A stretch of DNA of 64,000 bases from the NCBI GenBank assembly GCA_033239005.1, contig BSQZ01000001.1, positions 10,236,500 to 10,300,499 of the forward strand. The letters run 5' to 3'. The translations under genes and the position numbers were made by a program. The notes beneath the pieces are model-generated. The model saw only the letters and a list, made by a program, of their open reading frames with translations, searched no databases and was not told the DNA's origin. This stretch comes from Lamellibrachia satsuma. Taxonomy: Eukaryota; Annelida; Polychaeta; Sabellida; Siboglinidae. Shown in pieces: positions 52,201 through 60,167 of this stretch (the stretch's first letter is position 1; each line of letters opens with the position of its first letter).

Positions 52201-53445
52201 CACCTCCCAATTCTGCTGGAAGCTAAAGTAACCACAGAAGTATGTGTGGTGATAGTATAAATAACAACAGAAGTTGTGATAGTATTAAGAGAAAATCAGG
52301 ATGATATAACTAAAATGAGTGGTTCATCACAAATGTTTTTATTGCAACATGATGTTGAGATCACCGCTGGGACTTCTTCGGGGGCGAACGAACCCCTGCC
52401 CCATAGTGAAACATCTCCTGACTCCACGCAGGAGAGTGGTGATGGGGTCAAGGAGAGGGAAAGAGGAGGCAGGTGATGCCGGGTGTTGTGCTGTAAAACT
52501 TGTATGCGGTGTTGGCTGTTGCCCTGTTTATTAAACTAACCTTGATTGTATATATATCGTGTTGTCGTTACCGTGATATCACAGGTGTACTGTGTAGGTA
52601 TTGGGTAAGCTAACAAATGTATTGAAGTTTTATTTGATTGCATAAAATATAATAAATGCATTTATTGTATTAATGTATTAAAAATGTAGCTTTTACTGCA
52701 TTTTTCTTACAAAATAATAGGTGTCTACTGTGTATGCAATATCTTTTTTTGCAACAATTTCAATTGCAGTGTGGTTTTTAAATCCATGAACTTTAGCATA
52801 TTGGCTATCAAAACAAATATTAATTTAATAAACTAATTAATATTTAAATAAACAAAAAAGATACAATGTAGTGCAAAATAAAAATATCACATCATATTTT
52901 AAAAAGTCACAATATTAGGATATAAAAAATTAATATTTAAAATTAATATTCATGTAATGAAAAACAAATTTCATTGCAACAGGCAACTTCTTCCTTGACA
53001 ATGTTGATGACTAGATAGAGCTTGTCGCCATGTTGTCACCATATTATCGCTCAACAAATACATTTGTCTAATACAATTTTTTTCAGTGATCCTAATATCT
53101 ATAAACCATTTTACAGGGTGCGTACGTTGATGTTTCAAACAAAACTCTTTTAAGTAAACAAACTATACAATAACTATCGGCTTACTATAAGTATGGCAAG
53201 ATTTTGACAGCAAGTCCAGTGACGTGTGCCAACCCAAAATTATCAAATAATCATAGCAAATGACCATATGTTAATAGAATTTGAAGCGAGATCGGCATTT
53301 ACTAATGAATACATTATTATACCTTGATTAGCGATTGGTATTCTTCTTTCAACCGCTGTACCCAAAGTTCGCCATCTCTTGGACCAGCTTTAGTTTTTAA
53401 AAGTGTAATTTGCGCTAGAGTTTTCTTCGTGCCTGCGTCCACCAT
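46180..53445 (-). CDS. UFC1: UFM1-conjugating enzyme 1 (E2), five exons
   Basis: Exons on the - strand are 53445-53323, 48865-48734, 47760-47684, 47198-47108 and 46275-46180 (519 nt, 172 residues plus stop; human UFC1 is 167). All have AG/GT boundaries and matching phases (0, 0, 2, 0). UFC1 accepts the ubiquitin-like protein UFM1 from the E1 UBA5 as a thioester and passes it to substrates with the E3 UFL1, mainly at the ER surface on ribosomes. Diagnostic features are [20 protein letters not shown] at the N-terminus, [16 protein letters not shown], the TAK motif (106-108) and [14 protein letters not shown] with catalytic Cys116, the same number as in human. Only the extreme ends differ, including a C-terminal extension ending SGGDASK. 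The start ATG is at the position expected from human UFC1. Confidence 0.96.
47108..47198 (-). CDS. UFC1: UFC1 exon 4 with catalytic cysteine
   Basis: The acceptor is TTTTTCAG and the donor GGG|GTAAGT. The first base completes the arginine codon. It encodes [20 protein letters not shown] and then [10 protein letters not shown]. The cysteine of KICLTDHF is Cys116 of the assembled protein. Confidence 0.96.
47684..47760 (-). CDS. UFC1: UFC1 exon 3
   Basis: The acceptor is CTACTTTAG and the donor ACAG|GTGAGG, phase 2. It encodes [20 protein letters not shown] and then TAKMY. Human has [20 protein letters not shown], so only conservative changes are seen. The TAK motif replaces the HPN motif of ubiquitin E2s. 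Confidence 0.95.
48734..48865 (-). CDS. UFC1: UFC1 exon 2
   Basis: The acceptor is GTCTTTCAG and the donor GAT|GTGAGT; the exon has 44 codons. It encodes [20 protein letters not shown] followed by [20 protein letters not shown], the beta-sheet core of the UBC-like fold. Confidence 0.96.
49449..49760 (-). mobile_element. tRNA-derived SINE with target-site duplications
   Basis: On the - strand the element starts with a tRNA-like head: GGCAGCCGTGGTTAAGGTGT (A-box region) and GGGTTGTGAGTTCAAGACCC (B-box region), similar to a tRNA-Leu gene. A central block follows with a GTCCCGTCCAGTAG-type phrase. It is flanked by the direct repeat CAAACTATA (49440-49448 and 49761-49769), so insertion was clean. 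It lies in UFC1 intron 1, in the same orientation as UFC1. The central block recalls conserved cores of metazoan SINEs; the exact superfamily is not assigned. Confidence 0.88.
49770..51183. other. UFC1 intron 1 sequence
   Basis: Two stretches (about 49770-50050 and 50100-50400) share phrases such as ATGGCTGC, TATCAAGGTATC, AATAAACTTGTGGTTG and TAAATCTACTG. They look like an old duplication of about 330 bp. No gene was recognised; the ORF at 50664-51122 is unsupported. Confidence 0.55.
51184..51308 (+). repeat. Left LTR
   Basis: This starts TGTGGCATTG and ends GATATCACA. Compared with the right LTR it has a C-rich insertion near its start and about ten substitutions, so the insertion is not recent. 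Confidence 0.75.
52474..52583 (+). repeat. Right LTR
   Basis: This starts TGATGCCGGG right after the polypurine tract and ends GATATCACA. It is followed by the GGTG target duplication. Confidence 0.75.
52584..53322. other. UFC1 intron 1, AT-rich
   Basis: I see no element or exon. The sequence at 52790-52980 is strongly AT-rich, with repeated AATTAATATTTAAA phrases. Confidence 0.6.
53323..53445 (-). CDS. UFC1: UFC1 exon 1
   Basis: Begins at ATG 53445 and has 41 codons, ending YQSLIK at donor AAG|GTATAA. It encodes the N-terminal helix and the strongly conserved [20 protein letters not shown] segment. Confidence 0.96.
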
Positions 53446-53880
53446 CGTGACAATGCTAGCGACATCTTGTGGATGTGTACGTAGTTAATTTAGTTTGCAA
53501 ACGCGCGTTTAACCCTTTTCCCGTATTAATTCAACTTAGCTGACAAAATGTAGGCTCTTGAAATTTTTAATAATTTTATGAATAACACTGTCGACTTAGC
53601 AATCCAAAAATAATTAATTAGCAAACAGACCAATACCAATTTCAGACAATCCTGTAGGTATTATTTAGTAAATTAAGTGCGCCAACAAACGGTTTTAGGG
53701 TGATTTGGGTGTGCTGAACCCCAAACGTATTGTTGGCAAACTGTTGGACGGCTCCTTGATCCCCAAAATTGCAGCAACAAATATCAAAATGGCGTCTGGT
53801 TTGCTCCCGAAATAGACACACACCCTACCAATAAGTATAATAATAATAATCACATAATAAATATAAAATTAAACAAATGG
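53446..53880. promoter_or_regulatory. UFC1: Upstream region of UFC1
   Basis: Within 75 bp upstream of the UFC1 ATG is the palindrome AACGCGCGTT, rare CpG-rich sequence in this AT-rich region. No TATA box is evident. At 53788-53796, AAAATGGCG matches the YY1-type motif often found at housekeeping promoters, but it is 340 bp away. The promoter role is inferred from position. Confidence 0.3.
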
Positions 53881-53884
53881 TCAA

Positions 53885-54908
53885 TCGATACAAGACAGTA
53901 GAAGATCGAGAAATAAGAACACAAAGCAAAATACTGGCAACTAAACAAAACAGTGAAGAAGAGCGCAAGAAAAGACAAGCAAACCTACATCAATGACCTA
54001 GCAACACAAGCTGAAATAGCAGCGCACAGAAGAGACATGAAGGAACTCCCTGATATCACAAGAACACTAGCGGGGAAAAGAAGAAATCCTTCAAAACCAG
54101 TGAAAGACAAGGAAGGAAGAACCGTAAACAAGGAAGCGGAACAAAGATCAAGATGGGAAGAACACTTCAAAGAAATCCTCAACAGAGACCTATCAGCAGA
54201 AAGACCAGACATACCAATAGCAGAAATGTTATTAAGTGTTAACACAAATCCACCATCAAAGGCTGAAATAAGTGGAGCACTGAAGATATTAAAGGACGGA
54301 CAGACGGCATACCACCATAAGCTCTGAAAGCAGACCCGATAACAACAACAGATATGTTGCACCATCTATTCTTGAAGATTTGGGAACAAGAGAAAGTCCC
54401 AACAGAATAAAAAATGGATACCTTGTAAAACTGCCAAAGAAAGGTGACTTGGGAATGTGCAAGAACTGTAGAGGAATCGCACTCCTATCTGTACCAAGTA
54501 GTCTTCACATGCATACTACTGGACAGAATGAAAGCAGCTCTAGATGAAAAGATACATGAAAACAAGCTGGTTTTCTGAAAAAAAACAAATAATGCACTGA
54601 CATTATTGCTACACTGAGAATAATTATAGAACAATCAATTGAGTGGCAGTCACCCCATATATATATATTTTAATTTCATAAACTTCGAGAAAACTTTTGA
54701 TAGTGTAGACAGAGACGTTATCTGGATGCTGATGCATCATTTTGGAATACCAGCAAAGTTTATGACACTAATCCAGCAGATGTACGAAAACTCCACCTGC
54801 CAAGTTATCCATAATGGAAAACTGTCTGAGACATTTGAAGTAAAGACTGGTGCAAGACAGGGGTGCATCCTATCACCATTATTTTTTATCATGGTGATAT
54901 ACTGGATA
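53885..54908 (+). mobile_element. RTE-like LINE, 5'-part copy on + strand
   Basis: The open frame 53953-54327 encodes a segment with AEIAAHRRDMKELPDITRTL, RNPSKPVKDKEGRT and NTNPPSKAEISGALKILKDG. Later broken frames give the RT blocks NFEKTFDSVDRDVIWMLMHH and KTGARQGCILSP. The catalytic part is cut off at about 54908, where an inverted second copy begins. It is inactive. Confidence 0.9.
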
Positions 54909-56392
54909 ATGAGAGAGACACATAATCATAATCTTTCTCAACAGAAATAAATTCCTGATGCTGTGTTTGTCTATCCTCCTCCAAATTTCTTTGTTTGTGG
55001 TTTTATCTTGCCATTTGGTTTTCAGGATGGATCTCAGACATTTGTAAATGAACGTTTGTAGCATTCTGGTTGTTGCCTTAGTTGCTCTCCATGTCTCAGA
55101 GCCTTATAGCAGCATAATTTTCACGTTGGTGTTGAAGATTCTGATCTTGTTTTGTGTTGAGAAAGATTATGTGTTCCACACTGTCTTTAAAATGCTGAAT
55201 GCATGCCTGGCCTTTCCAATCCTGTTTTTGACATCTTCATCTGTTCCACCTTTGTCTGTCACTACACTTCCCAGATAGATGAATTTGTTGTCCTCCTCTA
55301 TATATTTTCCCTTTGTATGTACCTTAGCTTGTTGTGTACTGTTCACCTTTAGTAGTTTTTTTGCATTTTTTGCATTTGTTTGTGTGCATGTGATAGTAGG
55401 TCTGCAAAATTTAGATCATCCAACTGTTTAGTGAATGTCCACTGGATGCCATTTTGGCCCTGTTTAACACTCTGTCTCATTATCCAGTCAATCATCATGA
55501 CAAAAATTAATGGTGATAGGATGCACCTGTTTTACACCAGTTTTTACTTCAAATGTCTCGGACAGTTTTCCATTATGCATAACTTGGCAAGTGGAGTTTT
55601 CGTACATCTGCTGGATTAGTGTCACAAACTTTGCTGGTATTCCATAATGATGCATCAGCATCCAGATAACGTCTCTGTCTACACTATCAAAAGCTTTCTC
55701 GAAGTCCATGAAAATAATATTTAGGGGTGACTGCCACTCAGTTGATTGTTCCATGATAATTCTCAGTGTAGCAATAAGGTCAATGCTAAATTTGTTTTTT
55801 TTTCTCCAAAAACCAGCTTGTTCTTCACGTAGCTTTTCGTCTAGTGCTGTTTTCGTTCTGTCCAGTAGTATGCATGTGAAGACAGATAGGAGTGCTATTC
55901 TTCTCCAGTTCTTACACATTCCCAAGTCACCTTTCTTTGGCAGTTTTACAAGGTATCAATTTTTTTCTGTTGGTACTTTCTCCTGTTGCCAGATCTTCAG
56001 GAATAGATGGTGCAACACATCTGTTGTTGTTATCAGGTCTGCTTTATGAGCCTCTGGTGGTATGCCGTCTGGTCCTGGCTTCTTTCCTTCCTTTAACATC
56101 TTCAGTTCTCTACTTATTTCAGCCTTCGATGGTGGATTTGTGTTAACACTTAACAACATTTCTGCTATTGGTATATCTGGTCTTTCTGCTGGTGGGTCTC
56201 TGTTGAAGATTTCTTTGAAGTGTTCTTCCGATCTTGATCTTTGCTCTGCTTCCTTGTTTATGGTTCTTCCTTCCTTGTCTTTCATTGGTTTTGAAGGATT
56301 TCTTCTTTTCCCCGCTAGTATTCTTGTTATATCACAGAGTTCCTTCATGTCTCTTCTGTGCGCTACCATTTCAGCTTTGTTGATAGCAGGGG
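54909..56392 (-). mobile_element. RTE-like LINE, second copy in opposite orientation
   Basis: On the - strand it has the same protein blocks: RRDMKELCDITRILAGKRRN, then GPDGIPPEAHKADLITTTDV, EKLREEQAGFWRKKNK, DFEKAFDSVDRDVIWMLMHH and a VKTGVKQ segment where a frameshift occurs. It continues further to the C-terminus (LYGSETWRATKATTRMLQTF, LKTKWQDKTTNKEIWRRIDK). The two copies form a long imperfect inverted repeat meeting near 54908. Confidence 0.9.
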
Positions 56393-57565
56393 TGGGTTCA
56401 ATTACACATAATTATATTTATTACAATTACATTTCAATTTTTAGTTAAATTACAATTACACTCATAATTTTTCTATTCAATTACAATTACACTGTTTCAA
56501 TTTCAATTACAATTACATTATGCGGAACCAAATATATTCAGCATTTGTTAATTATATAGTTTTGCACTTTTGCTGAATTTCAATATTTTGTACACAATTG
56601 ATAAACAAATATAACGGTAATGATTGTAAATTGTTGAAGAATTGTGGCTTGAATTTTGAATTGTACTAAATAAAGACAGCCATTTAAACATATTTTTATT
56701 ATATAAATATATATTTAAAATCTGGTATATAGACATTAATAAATGTTATATATATATATATGTTGATGTATTTATACTCTTTCAAATCAATGTAGGTACT
56801 TGTCTTAACAGAGGGTACATGAGTTTTGCTTATATAAAGACATTAGACAATGTCCACAAGGCTTCACCTCCTGTAGTTGCATAATCTGCCTTGGAAAGGA
56901 GAGCATGCTGTGTGTCTGGGGCTGTAGCAGTGCTAATTATTGTTTGCTGACAGGGTGGATTACCACCTGTCCATGGCCCTGTGTACTCTAAGGGTCTCTA
57001 ACCAGACTGCAAACTGGTACAGTATTAAACAATGGTAGCCCAGACTGTCTCACTTGAGTCAACATACTGAATTGAGAACAACTAGCACAAGCTCTAAGTG
57101 GACTTTAACTCAGGGCTTCTGACTTGAAAAGATACTTCCTCTGGAAGATAACTTTGTGTAGCTTCACTGCATTCAAAAAGGGAATAGCTCAGACATACAC
57201 AATGTCATAAAATATTTGACTGTCAGGCTATCTGGTGTCAATACAGCTACACAAGTGTGCACACTTTGTGCTTTTGTATTAAAAGACATACAAAACTCTG
57301 TTAATCTCAATGCTTGTAAACAATTATTTGTGCTAAATTCATATAAATTACCGATTACAAAAATCAGAAGTAAAAAAAATCATAAATCAATGATTTTTTG
57401 GAGTGATTTAAATCATGATTTAAATCAATGATTTAAATAAAATGATTTAAATCAAACAACCCTGAACCTGTATGAGACTTATGCCATTTTCTTGTATGTG
57501 TGTTTGTATGTCGTTATCAGTAACAACCTACCTGTGTTATGGGGTTACCTGCGTGGTATGAATCC
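56393..57565. other. Intergenic sequence with possible DNA-transposon ends
   Basis: At 56388-56520 TTACAATTACA phrases recur after CAGGGGTGGGTTCAATTACA. At 57380-57470 ATGATTTAAATCA phrases recur and end in CAAACAACCCTG. Both resemble ends of hAT-like elements (CAGGG...), but they do not clearly pair with each other. (TA)n occurs near 56750. No gene was recognised. Confidence 0.45.
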
Positions 57566-57789
57566 AGGACAATTCCCCACTCGGACAATTCCCCACTGGA
57601 CAATTCCCCACTGGACAATAACCCACTTGGACAATTCCCCACTCCATAATGACAAATTTGGACAATTCCCCACTCTTAATTTTTTTAAGTGTCTTTTACA
57701 TGTTTATCAGAGTATTATTTCTTTGATTGCACTTGAGAGGATGATTGTGTAATTGAACTTGATTACACCTGGTTGATCTTTGTGCACAA

Positions 57790-58116
57790 GGAAGCCACAA
57801 CAAGGTGGCTTCTAACTATTTTCCAATAGCAAGAACCAACAACATATGCGAGGGATGGAACAACGCCTTTGCAAAGCTAGTTGGACATGCACACCCTACC
57901 ATCTGGAGAGCCATTGATAGCATACGGAAAGATCAGGCCCAGGTTGCCACTGCCCTACTATGTGACCTGCGTGGTGAGCCACCAGCAAAGCGTGTAAGAC
58001 GCCACACCCACAAACTCCAGTCAAAGCTGCACAAACTGTGCACTGACAGGCGTGACAACAGCAAGACTGTCCCAGACATACTTAAGGGCATTGGCCATTG
58101 TGTAAGATTTAAGTAA
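57790..58116 (+). pseudogene. C-terminal fragment of MULE-type transposase
   Basis: The frame reads YFPIARTNNICEGWNNAFAK, then HPTIWRAIDSIRKDQAQV and a basic PPAKRVRRHTHKLQSKLHKL end. TNN(S)xEGW followed by HPTIW is a recurring signature at the C-terminal end of MULE-type transposases and host genes derived from them. The DDE catalytic part is absent. Confidence 0.6.
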
Positions 58117-58280
58117 ACTGTGCACTGACAGGCGTGACAACAGCAAGACTGTCCCAGACGTACTTAAGGGCATTGGCCATTGTGTAAGATTTAAGTAAAC
58201 TGTGCACTGACAGGCGTGACAACAGCAAGACTGTCCCAGACGTACTTAAGGGCATTGGCCATTGTGTAAGATTTAAGTAA
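58033..58280 (+). repeat. Three tandem copies of an 83-bp unit
   Basis: The unit AAACTGTGCACTGACAGGCG, TGACAACAGCAAGACTGTCC, and AAGGGCATTGGCCATTGTGT occurs three times nearly unchanged. The first copy is the 3' end of the transposase remnant and includes its stop; the other two lie beyond it. Confidence 0.95.
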
Positions 58281-58524
58281 ATCAAGCAGTTTTATATGTC
58301 AATACTTATGAAAATTATTGTTGAATAAAGTTTAATAAAAAATACTAATTCTGTTCTAAGTGTGGTATCATATATGTCAATACTAATGTGTGGAGTGGGG
58401 AATTGTCCGAGTGGGGAATTGTCTGTGTGGGGAATTGTCTTGTGGGGAATTGTCCTAGTGGGGAATTGTCCAGTGGGGAATTGTCCGTTTACCATTGTCG
58501 ATTCAGGACACAGGGTATTCAACA

Positions 58525-58698
58525 TGTCTGCAGCCTCTTGCAACTGCAAATTCCGGACAGCGATGTCACTGCCCTGCAGAGACATCTTCACTGTGCTTGA
58601 CTGTCGAAAAGTTGGAATTGGTATTGATTTCCTGGCCAAATCATTCCCACACCTAAAAAGTAACTTTTTTGTCAACAAGCTGGCGGTCTCTGTGTAAA
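58525..58698 (+). pseudogene. SWIM zinc-finger-like fragment
   Basis: The frame MSAASCNCKFRTAMSLPCRD, then IF and a KVGIGIDF-type tail resembles a SWIM zinc finger (CxC...CxH), here with the final His replaced by Asp. SWIM fingers occur at the C-terminus of MULE transposases and ZSWIM proteins, so this is probably the tail of a related element interrupted by the repeat arrays. Confidence 0.5.
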
Positions 58699-59376
<678 letters not shown>

Positions 59377-59812
59377 ATATACTTGTGATATGCTGGAACA
59401 GAAAACACTACATCAGTGTTTCAAATTCAACCACCGTGATTGGGTATCAAAAAGAAACAAAATGCCAACTGTTCCATAATACTTTTCAAATAATTCATTG
59501 CGAACATTTTACCGTCTGCATTGTGTAAGGTGAAATCCTGACGTTCCTTCTAAATATACAGTTAAGCCTGTCTTAAGCAACCGTCAATAGATGGTCAAAA
59601 AGTGGTCTCTTAATACTCTCTGCCGCTGTCAGTCGTTGTTGCAACTATGACTGCTCACTCAGTACACATTGCAGGTGTCCTCTCCAGGGCTGTCTTAATA
59701 CAGGTAGTATTTAAATGCAGGTGGTACCTCAGGTAAAGTTGACTGTGGTTGTCAAAGACAGGTGGTTTCTTAATCCAGGTGGTCGCTTGAGCAGGTTTGA
59801 CTGCACCAACAA
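59377..59812 (-). other. Probable 3' UTR / downstream region of the ankyrin-SOCS gene
   Basis: Imperfect GTGGTxxCTTAAT/CAGGTGGTxxCT phrases recur at 59590-59800. No convincing poly(A) signal was pinpointed. Confidence 0.4.
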
Positions 59813-60167
59813 TTAAGTATGTGCTGCACTTGTCTCCATCTCTGCTGTGACATCACTAAGCTGCAGGAATCTCCGTATGACACCAGGGAGAGGCAACTGC
59901 TCAATCACCAGGGATATGTCCTCATCGACCATCAACGTATTGATGGTTTCCCGTATCACCGTCCGACAGATTAACTTCAGTTCACGTGGCTGTCGTGCAA
60001 TGTCCCGCAACCATGAGAGAAACTCTTCAATAGCGGCTGTCTTGCCCGGCAGATGGAGCCATGGTTCTGAGTTCAGGTCCCACCCAGCGAGGACGAGTAG
60101 TCGGGCCAATGAGAGGTCACCGCGGAACGTTAGCCAGCACAGTGGGGAATTGTGGGTAATGCCAATC
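59813..60167 (-). CDS. ASB-family exon 4: SOCS box
   Basis: The acceptor is TTGTTCCAG and the stop TAA is at 59815-59813. It encodes a last ankyrin-like repeat (NSPLCWLTFRGDLSLARLLV) and the SOCS box (PRELKLICRTVIRE ... LPLPGVIRRFLQL). Confidence 0.9.

Larger units (their letters stand above)
51184..52583 (+). mobile_element. Short LTR retroelement, 1.4 kb, with PBS, PPT and 4-bp target duplication
   Basis: LTR 1 is 51184-51308 and LTR 2 is 52474-52583. They share TGTAAAACTT, GGTGTTGGC, TTTATTAAACTAAC, GTATATATAT and the end TACCGTGATATCACA. Right after LTR 1 comes TTTGGTGCCGTAACC, a tRNA primer-binding-site-like sequence. Before LTR 2 is the polypurine tract AAGGAGAGGGAAAGAGGAGG. GGTG flanks both sides (51180-51183, 52584-52587). 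The interior has only a broken gag-like frame from the ATG at 51474 ([20 protein letters not shown]) and an internal duplication of about 135 bp. No protease, RT or integrase is present, so it was non-autonomous or deleted. It is antisense to UFC1. Confidence 0.85.
57566..58486. mobile_element. MULE-like transposon remnant bounded by inverted minisatellite arrays
   Basis: The left side (57566-57673) is six imperfect copies of GGACAATTCCCCACT. The right side (58388-58486) is six copies of its reverse complement, AGTGGGGAATTGTCC. Between them is a transposase remnant at 57790-58116. Such tandem-repeat termini would act as long inverted repeats. No matching target-site duplication was found at the presumed ends. 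Confidence 0.65.

Noticed and set aside
56388..57470. A complete hAT transposon between CAGGGGTG at 56388 and CAACCCTG near 57470
   Set aside because: Both ends start CAGGG, but the next 15 bases do not match as inverted repeats and no 8-bp duplication was found; they may be ends of different elements.
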